A stretch of 64,000 nucleotides of DNA from Serratia plymuthica (GCF_018336935.1 NZ_CP068771.1:4340001-4404000); one strand, 5' to 3'. Shown: positions 45,409 to 56,510, counted from the first letter of the stretch. Notes: generated by a model from the letters alone, not told the origin. Made by a program: numbers and translations.

Positions 45409-45435
45409 AAACGCCCGGCGCTTGCCGGGCGTTCT
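45409..45435. terminator. Bidirectional terminator between the catabolic cluster and loiP
   Basis: A perfect 10-bp stem, AACGCCCGGC / GCCGGGCGTT, with a GCTT loop. The minus strand has GTTTTTCAC after it and the plus strand has TTCTCGTT. It serves the convergent ThDP-enzyme gene and loiP. Confidence 0.85.
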
Positions 45436-45440
45436 CGTTG

Positions 45441-46193
45441 TTACTTGCCTGCTGCGATGCGATCGCGGATATGCTGAGCGCGCTCTTCGGAGGCCGGGTG
45501 ATCGTCGAACATGCTGCTCTGACGACCGGCTTCCATTTTCGCCAATTTTTCAAAGCTGGTGACCAGGCCGTTAGGATCGATACCGCGTTTTTTCAGCAGG
45601 TCGAACGAATAATCGTCCGCTTCGCTTTCCTGTTTCTGCGAGAACTGAGCGTTAACCAGTTTTTCGCCCACATCCGCCAATTGCGATTGCGACAGCGAAC
45701 CTATGATGCCGCCGGTTGAGGCCGCTGCGGTACGCAACGCCACGGTACCGTAAGCGACCTGCATCGCCTTGCGGGTATGGCCCAACGCCACGTGGCCCAT
45801 TTCATGACCCAGCACACCTTCCACTTCGTTGTCGGTCATCATGTCCATCAGCCCGCTGTAAACGCGGATACAGCCGTTGGCCATCGCCCAGGCATTCACG
45901 TCTTTGGTAACGTAAACCTTGTAGTTGGCCGGCGTGCCATTGATATTGTCTCCCAGCGCCGCCGCGATTTTGTTCAGACGTTTGGCATAAGTGCTGTCGG
46001 CCGGCGCGATTTGTGCCTTACTGTCCATCTCTGCGCAGGATTTAACACTCAGGGTTTTTACGTCGTCATTGCTCAGCGTCGCCGCCTGAAACGCCTGCGC
46101 CCCAGACTGCATCAGCGTATCGGTATTCAGGTTTTGACAGCCGCTTGCCAAAGTGGCAATGCTTAATGCAATCAAAGAGGTACGAATTTTCAT
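45441..46193 (-). CDS. loiP: Outer-membrane-type M48 metalloprotease lipoprotein LoiP
   Basis: 250 residues from MKIRTSLIAL; 9 upstream codons in frame are not used. The lipoprotein signal has lipobox LASGC (lipidated Cys about residue 19). The protease domain has the zinc motif HEMGH (about 134-138) and a downstream ESEADDY glutamate ligand. By family (YggG) it is a periplasmic protease tied to low-osmolarity stress and partnered with BepA-type chaperone proteases. In E. coli it is next to speB; here the catabolic cluster and rluF lie between. Confidence 0.93.
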   Translation of the reverse strand: MKIRTSLIALSIATLASGCQNLNTDTLMQSGAQAFQAATLSNDDVKTLSVKSCAEMDSKAQIAPADSTYAKRLNKIAAALGDNINGTPANYKVYVTKDVNAWAMANGCIRVYSGLMDMMTDNEVEGVLGHEMGHVALGHTRKAMQVAYGTVALRTAAASTGGIIGSLSQSQLADVGEKLVNAQFSQKQESEADDYSFDLLKKRGIDPNGLVTSFEKLAKMEAGRQSSMFDDHPASEERAQHIRDRIAAGK

Positions 46194-46431
46194 AAGGCCA
46201 TCTTCCTGTAATGGTAACAAGGGGGAGTGCGATTGTAGTTTAGGGGAAATCTTGTCGCACGAGACTAGTGTACGCCAGCAATCGGGAGAATAGTGTTATT
46301 CCGAAAAACCGTCCGATCGTGCTAATAAGTTGTGAACTCGCTCTCATTTGGCATTAGGGATTGCCGTTTTAATGCTGAGTCTGAGAAAATAGAAAACTTG
46401 ACTGATTTTTTAATCCGACCTGGAGTAAAAC

Positions 46432-48426
46432 ATGTCCTCTCGTAAAGAGCTTGCCAACGCCATCCGCGCACTCAGCATGGACGCCGTCCAAAAAGCAAAT
46501 TCCGGCCATCCGGGCGCACCTATGGGCATGGCGGACATCGCCGAAGTCCTGTGGCGCGACTACATGAACCACAACCCGACCAACCCGCACTGGGCTGACC
46601 GCGACCGCTTCGTGCTGTCCAATGGCCACGGCTCCATGTTGATTTACAGCCTGCTGCACCTCACCGGCTACGACCTGCCGATGAGCGAGCTGGAAAACTT
46701 CCGCCAGCTGCACTCCAAAACCCCGGGCCACCCGGAATACGGCTACACCCCGGGCGTCGAAACCACCACCGGCCCGCTGGGCCAGGGCATCGCCAACGCC
46801 GTCGGTTTCGCCATTGCCGAACGCACCCTGGGCGCGCAGTTCAACCGCCCGGGCCATGACATCGTCGACCACCACACCTACGCCTTTATGGGCGATGGCT
46901 GCATGATGGAAGGCATCTCCCACGAAGTCTGTTCGCTGGCCGGTACCCTCAAGCTCGGCAAACTGACCGCGTTCTACGATGACAACGGCATCTCCATCGA
47001 CGGCCACGTGGAAGGCTGGTTCACCGACGACACCGCCGAGCGCTTCGAAGCCTACGGCTGGCACGTGGTGCGCCACGTCGACGGCCACAACCCGGACGCC
47101 ATCAAGGCGGCGATTGAAGAAGCCCGCAAGGTCACCGACAAGCCGTCCCTGCTGATGTGCAAAACCGTGATTGGTTTCGGTTCCCCGAACAAGGCCGGCA
47201 CCCACGACGTGCACGGCGCGGCGCTGGGCGCCGCCGAAGTGGCCGCCACCCGCGAAGCCCTGGGCTGGAAATACGCCGCCTTCGAAATCCCGCAGGACAT
47301 CTATGCCCAGTGGGACGCCAAAGAAGCCGGCCAGGCCAAAGAAGCCGCCTGGAACGACAAGTTCGCCGCCTACGCCAGGGCCTTCCCGGAACTGGCTGCC
47401 GAGTTCAAACGCCGCGTGAACGGCGAACTGCCGGCCAACTGGAAAGCCGAGGCCAAAGCCTTCGTTGAAAAACTGCAGGCCAACCCGGCCAACATCGCCA
47501 GCCGCAAGGCGTCGCAGAACGCGCTGGAAGCCTTCGGCAAGGTGCTGCCGGAATTCCTCGGCGGCTCCGCCGACCTGGCGCCAAGCAACCTGACGATGTG
47601 GTCCGGCTCCAAAGCGCTGAATGTTGACCTGGCGGGCAACTACATCCACTACGGCGTGCGCGAGTTCGGCATGACCGCCATCACCAACGGCATCGCGCTG
47701 CACGGCGGCTTCCTGCCGTACTCCGCGACCTTCCTGATGTTCGTGGAATACGCCCGCAACGCGGTGCGCATGGCGGCGCTGATGAAAATCCGCAATGTGT
47801 TCGTCTACACCCACGACTCCATCGGTCTGGGCGAAGACGGCCCGACGCACCAGCCGGTCGAGCAAATCGCCAGCCTGCGGGTGACCCCGAACATGAGCAC
47901 CTGGCGCCCGTGTGACCAGGTGGAATCGGCGGTAGCCTGGCAGTACGGCATCGAGCGCAACGACGGCCCGACCACGCTGATTTTCTCGCGTCAGAACCTG
48001 ACCCAGCAGCCGCGTACCGCAGAGCAACTGGCGAACGTGTACCGTGGCGGCTACGTGCTGAAGGACTGCGCCGGTACGCCGGACGTTATCCTGATTGCCA
48101 CCGGTTCGGAAGTGGGCATCACGGTGGAAGCGGCAGACCAGCTGACCGCCGCGGGCCGTAAGGTGCGCGTGGTGTCGATGCCGTCGACCGACGCGTTCGA
48201 CAAGCAGGATGCGGCCTACCGTGAATCGGTGCTGCCGGCGGCAGTGACTGCCCGTGTGGCGGTGGAAGCGGGTATCGCGGATTACTGGTACAAGTACGTG
48301 GGCCTGAACGGCGCCATCGTGGGCATGACCACCTTTGGTGAGTCGGCGCCGGCAGAGCAGCTGTTCAAAGAGTTTGGCTTCACCGTGGACAACGTGGTGG
48401 CCAGGGCGCAGGCGCTGCTGAAATAA
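46432..48426 (+). CDS. tktA: Transketolase TktA
   Basis: 664 residues, full length. It transfers two-carbon ketol units in the pentose phosphate pathway using ThDP. Seen: SGHPGAPMG near the N-terminus, the GDGCMMEG ThDP/metal motif, and the middle-domain [11 protein letters not shown] segment with the conserved Glu and His. It is divergent from loiP, as in E. coli. A long antisense frame across the gene is an artefact of its biased codon use. Confidence 0.97.
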   Translation: MSSRKELANAIRALSMDAVQKANSGHPGAPMGMADIAEVLWRDYMNHNPTNPHWADRDRFVLSNGHGSMLIYSLLHLTGYDLPMSELENFRQLHSKTPGHPEYGYTPGVETTTGPLGQGIANAVGFAIAERTLGAQFNRPGHDIVDHHTYAFMGDGCMMEGISHEVCSLAGTLKLGKLTAFYDDNGISIDGHVEGWFTDDTAERFEAYGWHVVRHVDGHNPDAIKAAIEEARKVTDKPSLLMCKTVIGFGSPNKAGTHDVHGAALGAAEVAATREALGWKYAAFEIPQDIYAQWDAKEAGQAKEAAWNDKFAAYARAFPELAAEFKRRVNGELPANWKAEAKAFVEKLQANPANIASRKASQNALEAFGKVLPEFLGGSADLAPSNLTMWSGSKALNVDLAGNYIHYGVREFGMTAITNGIALHGGFLPYSATFLMFVEYARNAVRMAALMKIRNVFVYTHDSIGLGEDGPTHQPVEQIASLRVTPNMSTWRPCDQVESAVAWQYGIERNDGPTTLIFSRQNLTQQPRTAEQLANVYRGGYVLKDCAGTPDVILIATGSEVGITVEAADQLTAAGRKVRVVSMPSTDAFDKQDAAYRESVLPAAVTARVAVEAGIADYWYKYVGLNGAIVGMTTFGESAPAEQLFKEFGFTVDNVVARAQALLK

Positions 48427-48474
48427 GTCACGGCAGGGGCGGCGCAGGCCGCGCCCTGAAGCTGATGACGCCAG

Positions 48475-48500
48475 GCCCGGCAACTCTGCCGGGCTTTTTT
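48475..48500 (+). terminator. Rho-independent terminator after tktA
   Basis: GCCCGGCA / TGCCGGGC, an 8-bp stem with an ACTC loop, followed by TTTTTT. It is 49 bp after the tktA stop. Confidence 0.92.
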
Positions 48501-48620
48501 ATGCCTAAAAATCGTCCAACCTCACAAAACGCGAAGATAAAAAATCAACGGCGTTGCTTAAGAACGATGATTAACTATATGTTAATTTTTAGTTTCTTAA
48601 ATGTAAACAGGAGTTGAATT

Positions 48621-49709
48621 ATGTTTAAAAGAATCGGCGCGTCTGTGGTTGCCTTGACAATATTAGGCTCCGTTCCTGCCTACGCCGCTTTCCCGGCCGG
48701 CTATCCCGCCGACTACCAGAAGTTGGTCGATGGCGCGAAAAAAGAGGGCAAGGTAGTTATCTACTCCACGACCGACATTAAGGCGGCGGGGCCGTTGATT
48801 CAGGGCTTCGAAGCCTTGTATCCGGGCGTGAAAGTCGAATACAACGACATGAACAGCACCGAATTATACAATCGTTACATCAGCGAACAGGCGGCGGGCG
48901 GCTCCAGCGGCGACGTGGTTTGGAGCTCGTCGATGGACACCGCGCTGAAGCTGGCGACCGACTACGCACAGGAATACGCCTCGCCGGAGCAGGCTCAATT
49001 GCCGAAATGGGCGGTCTGGAAAGAGAAGGCCTACGGCACCACCTACGAGCCGGTGGTATTCATCTATAACAAACGCTTGATCCCACAGGGTGACGTACCG
49101 GACTCCCACGCCGCGCTGGCAAAACTGATCGCCGGCCAGACCGACAAGTTCAAAAAGAAAGTCACTACCTATGACATCGAAAAGTCAGGGCTGGGTTTCA
49201 TGCTGTCGGTGCAGGACTTCAAGGCTGATCCGCACTACTTCGCTACTCTGGCTGACGTCGCCAAAGGCGGCCTGTCGGTACAGTCTTCTACCGGTACCAT
49301 GATGGAGCGCGTTTCCTCCGGCGAGAACCTGATCGGTTTCAATATCCTCGGTTCTTATGCCGAAGCGCGCGCCAAGACCGACCCGTCGCTCGGTATCTCT
49401 TATCCGAAAGATTATACCCTGGTGTTGTCGCGTGTGAGTTTCATCAGCAAAGAAGCCGCCAACGCTAACGCCGCGAAACTGTGGCTTAACTACGTGCTGT
49501 CGGAGAAAGGGCAGAACATTCTCGCCAACCAGGCGGACATTCCATCGATTCGTAACGATATCGAAGGCAAGAATGATATCGATGGCATGACCAAGCTGTT
49601 GGGCAACGCGCTGAAGCCGATCCCGGTGGATGAGAGCCTGTTGGAGTATTTGCAGCCAGCCAAACGCCTGGACTACATCAAACAGTGGCGCGCCGCCGCA
49701 GCGAAATAA
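48621..49709 (+). CDS. ABC transporter periplasmic substrate-binding protein
   Basis: 362 residues. The Sec signal peptide is about 22 residues (cleavage near AYA). The mature protein is a family-1-type binding protein resembling the FbpA/AfuA ferric group (opening VDGAKKEGKVVIYSTTD). At the place where FbpA proteins usually carry the adjacent tyrosines that hold Fe(III), this protein reads FNILGSYAEA, so ferric binding is doubtful; a sugar phosphate or another anion is possible. It is first of a three-gene importer, with CAGGAG upstream. No Fur box was found. Confidence 0.85.
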   Translation: MFKRIGASVVALTILGSVPAYAAFPAGYPADYQKLVDGAKKEGKVVIYSTTDIKAAGPLIQGFEALYPGVKVEYNDMNSTELYNRYISEQAAGGSSGDVVWSSSMDTALKLATDYAQEYASPEQAQLPKWAVWKEKAYGTTYEPVVFIYNKRLIPQGDVPDSHAALAKLIAGQTDKFKKKVTTYDIEKSGLGFMLSVQDFKADPHYFATLADVAKGGLSVQSSTGTMMERVSSGENLIGFNILGSYAEARAKTDPSLGISYPKDYTLVLSRVSFISKEAANANAAKLWLNYVLSEKGQNILANQADIPSIRNDIEGKNDIDGMTKLLGNALKPIPVDESLLEYLQPAKRLDYIKQWRAAAAK

Positions 49710-49787
49710 CAGGAAGCGCATTCGGACGCGCGTCCGTCGCATGGGCGTGCGCCCTTGGGTCGCCGTTTACCACCATAGGGATAATCT

Positions 49788-51557
49788 ATGAATGCATGGC
49801 GCAGAAAGTGGCAAAGCCTGCCACGCGGCTTGGTGGTGTTGATAACCGCACTGGTTATCTATGTGCCGCTGTCGTTTATCGTGATTCAAAGTTTCCTCTC
49901 CGCCCCCTTTTTCTCCCCGTCCAAGGTGTTCAGCCTTGAGGCGTTTCAGTTTATTTTTACCGACCCGGACTTTTACAAGGCACTGAAAAGCGGATTTATT
50001 CTGGCTTTCGGGCTGGTGGTGATCGCCATTCCGCTGGGAGGTATTCTGGCTTTTTTGATGGTCAGAACCGATTTGCCCGGCCGCCGCTTCATTGAGCCGC
50101 TGATCCTGGTGCCGATCTTTGTCTCCCCGATGGTGCTGGGGTTTGGCTACGTGGTAGCCGCCGGGCCGGTGGGTTTTTTCTCGCTGTGGGCGGAATCGCT
50201 GCTGGGCTTCGTACCCTGGAATATCTACTCGATGTCCAGCATCGTGGTCATCGCCGGGCTGACGCACGTACCGCACGCTTATCTTTATATTTCGTCGGCT
50301 TTGCGCAGCGTAGGTTCCGACGTGGAAGAGGCGGCGCGCACGGCGGGGGCCTCGCCCTTGCAGGTGATGACGGCCGTCAGCTTGCCGATGGTGCGGCCAT
50401 CCATTCTCTATGCCGGCGTGCTGCTGTTTTTCCTTGGGCTGGAGGTGTTCGGCCTGATGCTGGTGCTGGGCGATCCGGAAGGCAACCTGGTGCTGGCGAC
50501 CTACCTGTATCAACTGACCAATAAGTTGGGTACGCCGTCTTACCATTTGATGGCGGCGGTGGCGGTGGTGCTGATCTGCATCACCATTCCGTTGGTGATG
50601 CTGCAGCGCCGTCTGATGCGCACCGCCAACCGTTTCGTTACCGTCAAAGGCAAGGCTTCGCAGGCCCGTGCGCTGCCGCTGGGTAAATGGCGCTGGGTCG
50701 CCGGCGCCGTGGTGGTGTTCTGGCTGACGGTCACCATCGGCGTACCGTTGGTGGGCGTGGTATTGCGCGCCTTTATCTCCAACTGGGGCGTGGGCGTTTC
50801 CCTCTGGGACGAACTGTCGCTCAATACCTTCCGCACCATCTGGCAGCAACCCAACCTGTTGCGGGCGATTGTCAACTCGATGGCGATTGGGGTGCTCGGC
50901 GGCGCGTTGGCGGTGGTTTGCTATCTGTTTATCGGCATCGCCATGCACCGCAAGTCCGACGGCGCGACCCGCTTCCTCGATTACAGCGTGCTGGTGCCGC
51001 GAGCGGTGCCGGGCCTGTTGGCCGGTCTGGCTTTCCTGTGGGTATTCCTGTTCCTGCCGATGTGGCTGGATAAATCGCTGAAAGAGGGCTGGCTGTCGGC
51101 GCTGCCGGTGGCCGAGTGGCTGCGGGAGAACCTGATCGTCTGGTTACGCTCCTTGCGCAGCACCATCTTCAGCGTTTGGCTGGCCTATACCGTGGTATGG
51201 ATGGCCTACGGGCTGCGGCTGATTTCCTCCACGCTGTTGCAGGTCGGCCCCGAACTGGAAGAAGCGGCGCGCAGCGCCGGTGCGACCCGTGGCCAGATCA
51301 CCCGACACGTCACCATTCCGCTGTCGCGGTACGGCCTGATTGGTTCGTGGCTGTTGATGTTCCTGATTTTTGAACGCGAGTATTCCACCGGCGTGTATCT
51401 GCTTTCTCCGGGCACGGAAACCATAGGATCGATGCTGGTCTCGCTGTGGGCGGCGGGTGCCATTGATATCGTTGCGGCGCTCTCCTTTATCAACATCCTG
51501 TTGGTGGTGTTGGGTTTGGGTATCGCCCTGCGCTTTGGAGTGAAATTACATGATTGA
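49788..51557 (+). CDS. ABC transporter permease, double-length
   Basis: 589 residues with about 12 TM segments and two binding-protein-dependent permease halves. Each half carries an EAA loop: VEEAARTAGASPLQVM in the first (about 180-195) and LEEAARSAGATRGQIT in the second (about 490-505). This fused FbpB/SfuB-like layout fits the neighbouring FbpA-like binding protein. The gene overlaps the ATPase start by 8 nt. It imports the ligand of the 48621 protein across the inner membrane. Confidence 0.92.
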   Translation: MNAWRRKWQSLPRGLVVLITALVIYVPLSFIVIQSFLSAPFFSPSKVFSLEAFQFIFTDPDFYKALKSGFILAFGLVVIAIPLGGILAFLMVRTDLPGRRFIEPLILVPIFVSPMVLGFGYVVAAGPVGFFSLWAESLLGFVPWNIYSMSSIVVIAGLTHVPHAYLYISSALRSVGSDVEEAARTAGASPLQVMTAVSLPMVRPSILYAGVLLFFLGLEVFGLMLVLGDPEGNLVLATYLYQLTNKLGTPSYHLMAAVAVVLICITIPLVMLQRRLMRTANRFVTVKGKASQARALPLGKWRWVAGAVVVFWLTVTIGVPLVGVVLRAFISNWGVGVSLWDELSLNTFRTIWQQPNLLRAIVNSMAIGVLGGALAVVCYLFIGIAMHRKSDGATRFLDYSVLVPRAVPGLLAGLAFLWVFLFLPMWLDKSLKEGWLSALPVAEWLRENLIVWLRSLRSTIFSVWLAYTVVWMAYGLRLISSTLLQVGPELEEAARSAGATRGQITRHVTIPLSRYGLIGSWLLMFLIFEREYSTGVYLLSPGTETIGSMLVSLWAAGAIDIVAALSFINILLVVLGLGIALRFGVKLHD

Positions 51558-52620
51558 ACTTTCGGTAGATAATCTGCATTTGACCTACGGCGACAACCCG
51601 GTGCTGAAAGGCGTTTCGATGCAGTTGAAACGGGGCGAGGTGGTTTCGCTGCTGGGGCCGTCTGGCAGTGGGAAAACCACGTTGCTGCGTGCGGTGGCCG
51701 GGCTGGAGAAACCGACGCAGGGGCGTATCGTCATCGGCAACAATGCGGTGTACGACGGCAGCGCGCGCAGCGAGATCCCGGCCGAAGAGCGCAACCTCGG
51801 GCTGGTGTTCCAGTCTTACGCGCTATGGCCGCATAAAACCGTGTTTGAGAACGTTGCCTACCCGTTGAAATTACGCAAGGTCGCCTCGGCGGAAATTGCC
51901 CAGCGGGTGCAGGGCGTGCTCGATCAGCTTGGGCTGGGGGCGTTGGGCAAACGCCATCCGCACCAGCTTTCCGGCGGCCAGCAACAGCGCGTGGCGATTG
52001 GTCGGGCGCTGGTGTACAACCCGCCGGTGATTCTGCTCGATGAACCCTTGTCCAACCTGGATGCCAAGCTGCGTGAAGAAGCCAGGGTGTTCCTGCGCGA
52101 GTTGATTATCAAGCTTGGCCTGTCGGCGCTGATGGTGACCCACGATCAGAATGAGGCGATGGCGATTTCCGACCGTATTTTGCTGCTCAACAACGGGAAA
52201 ATCGAACAACAGGGCACGCCGCAGGAAATGTACGGTTCACCTTCAACGTTGTTTACCGCCGAGTTTATGGGCAGCAATAATCGCCTGTACGGCAAGGTCA
52301 CGGAGGTGAGTGACGGCAAAGCGCGTATCGAGGGTAAAGACTGGGCGCTGTGGGGCATGGCGGGCGCGGGGGTAAAAGCCGGCGCAGAGGGGACGGCGGT
52401 GATCCGCGTCGAGCGCGTGCGTCTGGGGGACGATCCTCAGGGTAATCAGCTTGAGCTGCCGCTGCTGACCAGCATGTATCTTGGCGACCGTTGGGAATAC
52501 CTGTTCCGCACGGTGGCCGAGGATTTTGTGGTGCGTGCCTATGGCAGCGAGGGGCGTGAGCAGGCGTTGTGCAGGCTATCGTTGCCGGCAGAGCATCTGT
52601 GGATTTTCCCCAAAGAATAA
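51550..52620 (+). CDS. ABC transporter ATP-binding protein (FbpC/PotA-like)
   Basis: 356 residues. Walker [10 protein letters not shown] (about 37-45), Q-loop [13 protein letters not shown] signature LSGGQQQR, Walker [13 protein letters not shown], and the switch His in VTHDQ. The C-terminal third is a TOBE-type regulatory domain typical of FbpC/PotA ATPases. It powers the two-component-permease importer encoded upstream, with which its start overlaps. Confidence 0.94.
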   Translation: MIELSVDNLHLTYGDNPVLKGVSMQLKRGEVVSLLGPSGSGKTTLLRAVAGLEKPTQGRIVIGNNAVYDGSARSEIPAEERNLGLVFQSYALWPHKTVFENVAYPLKLRKVASAEIAQRVQGVLDQLGLGALGKRHPHQLSGGQQQRVAIGRALVYNPPVILLDEPLSNLDAKLREEARVFLRELIIKLGLSALMVTHDQNEAMAISDRILLLNNGKIEQQGTPQEMYGSPSTLFTAEFMGSNNRLYGKVTEVSDGKARIEGKDWALWGMAGAGVKAGAEGTAVIRVERVRLGDDPQGNQLELPLLTSMYLGDRWEYLFRTVAEDFVVRAYGSEGREQALCRLSLPAEHLWIFPKE

Positions 52621-53012
52621 TATCGGCAAGGCCGCACCCGGTTACGGGGCGGCCGGCTATAAATTCGGCATCCTGCCTCGTGTCTTTGGCGCTTACTTAA
52701 GTCAAAAGTGTGCGCTAGATCATCTTATTCTCGCAAAACCTCTCCGCGTTGCCCACCGGCTTGCTGCACCTGTTCCTTTTGGCAAAACTTTGGTTTATGC
52801 TCGGCTGAAGCGTTTCAGTTGTAGCGGTATCTCGCAGAAATGCCCGAGTGACGCCGGTGAATTACCGCCGGCAGGCAGGAATAATGTTACGCGACGATTC
52901 ACAGCAGGCGGTGCGATACACTACTCTATGCAGGTTAGTCAGATAACCAGCCTGTGCCCTCTCAACGCCGGTGAACGCGCCCGGCAGAAGAAGGCCCTTT
53001 TTCAGGAGCAGC
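52621..53012. other. Gap between the ABC importer and epd, no gene seen
   Basis: 392 bp. No credible ORF, no copy of the repeat families and no clear terminator with a T-tract. A GC-rich inverted repeat near 52630-52660 (GGCCGC...GCGGCC) and a CGCCGGTGAATTACCGCCGGC hairpin-like motif near 52854 are the only visible structures. It probably contains the epd promoter. Confidence 0.5.
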
Positions 53013-54029
53013 ATGACCATCCGCATAGCGATAAACGGTTTTGGCCGCATCGGCCGCAGCGTTTTACGCGCACTGTATGAATCGGGACGTAGAGCGGAAA
53101 TTTCCGTGGTGGCGATCAACGAACTGGCGAACGCCGAAGGGATGGCCCACCTGCTGAAATACGACTCCAGCCATGGCCGCTTTGCTTGGGATGTCCGCCA
53201 GGAATGCGACATGCTGACCGTCGGGGATGACACTATCCGTTTGCTGCATCAGCCGGCGGTGGAACGGCTTCCCTGGGGTGAACTGGGCGTCGACGTCGTG
53301 CTGGATTGCAGCGGCGTGTTCGGCAGCCGGGCGGATGGCGAGGCCCATCTGGCGGCGGGGGCGAAGAAGGTGCTGTTCGCCCATCCGGGCGGCAACGATC
53401 TGGACGCCACCATCGTGTTTGGCGTCAATCATCAGACGCTGCTGGCGGAACACCGTATCGTGTCCAATGCGTCATGCACCACCAACTGCATTATTCCGGT
53501 GATCAAGTTGCTGGACGATGCCTTCAGCATCGAATCCGGCACCGTGACCACCATTCACTCGTCGATGAACGATCAGCCGGTGATAGATGCCTATCACCAG
53601 GATTTGCGGCGCACCCGTGCGGCGAGCCAGTCGATTATTCCGGTCGACACCAAGCTGGCTGCCGGCATTACCCGCATTTTTCCGCAGTTTTGCGATCGTT
53701 TCGAAGCGATTTCCGTGCGCGTGCCGACCATCAACGTGACGGCTATCGATCTCAGCGTCAGCGTCAGTTCGGCGGTGAAAGTGACAGAGGTCAACCAGTT
53801 GTTGCAAAAGGCCGCACAGGGATCTTTTCGTGGTATAGTCGATTATACGGAACTACCATTAGTCTCGATTGATTTTAACCATGACCCGCATAGCGCTATC
53901 GTCGACGGTACGCAGACCCGGGTCAGCGGGCAGCACCTGATCAAGACCTTGGTCTGGTGCGATAACGAATGGGGCTTTGCCAATCGGATGTTGGATACAA
54001 CACGGGCAATGGCCGCAAGCGGTTTCTAG
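53013..54029 (+). CDS. epd: D-erythrose 4-phosphate dehydrogenase Epd
   Basis: 338 residues from [15 protein letters not shown], with CAGGAG upstream; 14 earlier in-frame codons are not conserved. It is a GAPDH-family enzyme that oxidises erythrose 4-phosphate to 4-phosphoerythronate for pyridoxal phosphate synthesis. The catalytic Cys in SNASCTTNC (about 154) and the downstream HSSMNDQP segment, which differs from true GAPDH, support Epd. It is followed by pgk and fbaA as in E. coli. Confidence 0.94.
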   Translation: MTIRIAINGFGRIGRSVLRALYESGRRAEISVVAINELANAEGMAHLLKYDSSHGRFAWDVRQECDMLTVGDDTIRLLHQPAVERLPWGELGVDVVLDCSGVFGSRADGEAHLAAGAKKVLFAHPGGNDLDATIVFGVNHQTLLAEHRIVSNASCTTNCIIPVIKLLDDAFSIESGTVTTIHSSMNDQPVIDAYHQDLRRTRAASQSIIPVDTKLAAGITRIFPQFCDRFEAISVRVPTINVTAIDLSVSVSSAVKVTEVNQLLQKAAQGSFRGIVDYTELPLVSIDFNHDPHSAIVDGTQTRVSGQHLIKTLVWCDNEWGFANRMLDTTRAMAASGF

Positions 54030-54101
54030 TACGGCGGCATCGGCAGCTTGCCGGTGCGTCGCTTAGGCAACTTTAAAGAGAGTTAACCAAGAGGGTTCAC
54101 C

Positions 54102-55262
54102 ATGTCTGTAATTAACATGTCCGATCTGGATCTGGCAGGTAAACGCGTTCTGATCCGCTCCGATCTGAACGTACCAGTGAAAGACGGTAAAGTGACTTCC
54201 GATGCACGTATCCGTGCTTCCCTGCCGACGATTGAAGCTGCGCTGAAACAAGGTGCTCGCGTGATGGTAACGTCCCACCTGGGCCGTCCTGTCGAAGGCG
54301 AATACAACGAAGAATTCTCCCTGCTGCCAGTTGTAAACTATCTGAAAGAGCACCTGAAAAGCCCGGTACGTCTGGCTAAAGACTACCTGGAAGGCGTTGA
54401 CGTTGCAGAAGGTGAGCTGGTAGTGCTGGAAAACGTCCGTTTCAACAAGGGCGAGAAGAAAGACGACGAAACCCTGTCCAAGAAGTACGCGGCGCTGTGC
54501 GACGTATACGTGATGGACGCTTTCGGCACCGCGCACCGCGCGCAGGCTTCGACTCACGGCGTGGGCAAGTTTGCCCCTGTTGCCTGTGCAGGCCCGCTGC
54601 TGTCTGCCGAGCTGGAAGCCCTGGGCAAAGCGCTGGGTAACCCGGCTCGCCCAATGGTCGCTATCGTTGGCGGCTCTAAAGTGTCTACCAAATTTGATGT
54701 TCTGCAGTCACTGGTGAAAATCGCGGATACCGTGATTGTCGGCGGCGGCATCGCAAACACCTTCGTTGCTATCGACAACAACGTGGGCAAATCATTGTAC
54801 GAGCCAGACTTCGTTGCTGCGGCAAAAGGTCTGCGCGATCAGTACGGCATTCCGGTTCCAACCGATTCTCGCGTGGGCACAGAATTCTCTGAAACTGCCG
54901 TGGCAACGGTGAAAAACGTTTCAGACATCGCTGATAACGAAGAGATTATGGACTTCGGCGACGAAACTGCCTATGCAATGGCTGCGCTGTTGAAAAATGC
55001 CAAAACCATTCTGTGGAATGGCCCGGTTGGCGTCTTCGAGTTCCCTAACTTCCGTCGGGGCACCGAAATTGTCGCGAACGCTATCGCAGACAGCGAAGCC
55101 TTCTCTATCGCAGGCGGCGGCGACACTCTGGCAGCAATCGACATGTTCGGCATTGCCGACAAGATTTCCTACATCTCAACCGGCGGCGGCGCCTTCCTGG
55201 AGTTCGTGGAAGGTAAATCATTGCCGGCGGTAGTGATGCTGGAAGAGCGTGCTAAGCAGTAA
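54102..55262 (+). CDS. pgk: Phosphoglycerate kinase Pgk
   Basis: 386 residues, one fewer than the E. coli protein. It converts 1,3-bisphosphoglycerate and ADP to 3-phosphoglycerate and ATP. Seen: the N-terminal [11 protein letters not shown] substrate region, SHLGRP, the nucleotide-site motif GGSKVSTK, and the C-terminal [10 protein letters not shown](FVEG) helix start. Its codon use is strongly biased, as expected for a highly expressed gene. It lies 72 bp after epd. Confidence 0.98.
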   Translation: MSVINMSDLDLAGKRVLIRSDLNVPVKDGKVTSDARIRASLPTIEAALKQGARVMVTSHLGRPVEGEYNEEFSLLPVVNYLKEHLKSPVRLAKDYLEGVDVAEGELVVLENVRFNKGEKKDDETLSKKYAALCDVYVMDAFGTAHRAQASTHGVGKFAPVACAGPLLSAELEALGKALGNPARPMVAIVGGSKVSTKFDVLQSLVKIADTVIVGGGIANTFVAIDNNVGKSLYEPDFVAAAKGLRDQYGIPVPTDSRVGTEFSETAVATVKNVSDIADNEEIMDFGDETAYAMAALLKNAKTILWNGPVGVFEFPNFRRGTEIVANAIADSEAFSIAGGGDTLAAIDMFGIADKISYISTGGGAFLEFVEGKSLPAVVMLEERAKQ

Positions 55263-55378
55263 TTCAGACAACGGGGGGCGAAAGCCGCCCGTTTGTTTTA
55301 TACCGCGCGGCCAAGGCGGCGCGGCATGCAAAAATCGATTTACATCCATCTACGGCCGACGAAACAGGACAAAGTAAC

Positions 55379-56458
55379 ATGTCTAAAATTTTTGATTTCG
55401 TAAAACCGGGTGTCATCACTGGTGATGACGTTCAGAAAGTATTCGCAGTAGCTAAAGAGAACAACTTTGCGCTGCCAGCAGTGAACTGCGTGGGTACCGA
55501 CTCCATCAACGCCGTGCTGGAAACAGCCGCGAAGGTACGTGCTCCGGTTATCGTTCAGTTCTCCAACGGCGGTGCCGCGTTTATCGCCGGCAAAGGCGTG
55601 AAGACTGACGTTCCGCAGGGCGCAGCGATTCTGGGCGCGATTTCTGGTGCACATCATGTTCACCAGCTGGCCGAGCATTACGGCGTGCCGGTTATTCTGC
55701 ACACCGACCACTGTGCGAAGAAACTGCTGCCATGGCTGGACGGCCTGTTGGACGCGGGCGAGAAGCACTTCGCCGCTACCGGCAAGCCACTGTTCTCTTC
55801 CCATATGATCGACCTGTCTGAAGAGTCTCTGGAAGAAAATATCGAGATTTGCAGCAAGTACCTGACTCGCATGGCGAAGCTGGGTATGACTCTGGAAATC
55901 GAACTGGGCTGCACCGGCGGTGAAGAAGATGGCGTGGACAACAGCCATATGGACGCATCCGCACTGTACACCCAACCGGAAGACGTGGCTTACGCGTACG
56001 AAAAACTGAACGCCATCAGCCCACGTTTCACCATCGCGGCGTCCTTCGGTAACGTGCACGGCGTTTACAAGCCAGGCAACGTTAAACTGACCCCGACCAT
56101 CCTGCGTGATTCTCAGGACTACGTGTCCAAGAAATTCAACCTGCCGCACAACAGCCTGAACTTCGTGTTCCATGGCGGTTCCGGTTCTACCGACGCAGAG
56201 ATTAAAGAGTCCGTAGGTTACGGCGTGATCAAAATGAACATCGATACCGACACCCAATGGGCAACCTGGGACGGTATCCTGCAGTACTACAAAGCGAACG
56301 AAGGTTACCTGCAGGGCCAGTTGGGCAACCCGAAAGGCGCCGACCAGCCGAACAAGAAATACTACGATCCACGCGTATGGCTGCGTGCAGCCCAGACTTC
56401 GATGATTACTCGTCTGGAACAAGCTTTCAAAGATCTGAACGCAGTAGACGTTCTGTAA
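55379..56458 (+). CDS. fbaA: Class II fructose-bisphosphate aldolase FbaA
   Basis: 359 residues. It is a zinc-dependent class II aldolase interconverting fructose 1,6-bisphosphate with dihydroxyacetone phosphate and glyceraldehyde 3-phosphate. Seen: catalytic HTDHCAKK (Asp109/His110-type), the ELGCTGGEEDGVDN motif with a conserved Glu, the zinc-ligand His in NVHGVYKPG and HGGSGST, and the NIDTDTQWA segment. It is third in the epd-pgk-fbaA group, with a terminator after it. Confidence 0.98.
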   Translation: MSKIFDFVKPGVITGDDVQKVFAVAKENNFALPAVNCVGTDSINAVLETAAKVRAPVIVQFSNGGAAFIAGKGVKTDVPQGAAILGAISGAHHVHQLAEHYGVPVILHTDHCAKKLLPWLDGLLDAGEKHFAATGKPLFSSHMIDLSEESLEENIEICSKYLTRMAKLGMTLEIELGCTGGEEDGVDNSHMDASALYTQPEDVAYAYEKLNAISPRFTIAASFGNVHGVYKPGNVKLTPTILRDSQDYVSKKFNLPHNSLNFVFHGGSGSTDAEIKESVGYGVIKMNIDTDTQWATWDGILQYYKANEGYLQGQLGNPKGADQPNKKYYDPRVWLRAAQTSMITRLEQAFKDLNAVDVL

Positions 56459-56480
56459 TCTCGGTTAGCTGTTTTGCCAT

Positions 56481-56506
56481 AAAGGCTCCCTTCGGGGAGC
56501 CTTTTT
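56481..56506. terminator. Terminator between fbaA and the DUF1345 gene
   Basis: The 10-bp stem AAAGGCTCCC / GGGAGCCTTT with a TTCG tetraloop is followed by TTTTTCGTTTT on the plus strand. The minus-strand gene ends 5 bp away, so it may act in both directions. Confidence 0.92.
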
Positions 56507-56510
56507 CGTT

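Noticed and set aside
46369..48483. A 704-codon open frame antisense to tktA
   Set aside because: It is the mirror of tktA with its strong GC3 bias. The product is His/Arg/Val-rich low-complexity sequence without family motifs, and tktA is certain.
48540..48620. AT-rich segment upstream of the ABC importer as a Fur box
   Set aside because: ATTAACTATATGTTAAT-like sequence does not fit the repeated Fur hexamer pattern, unlike the site at 17524.
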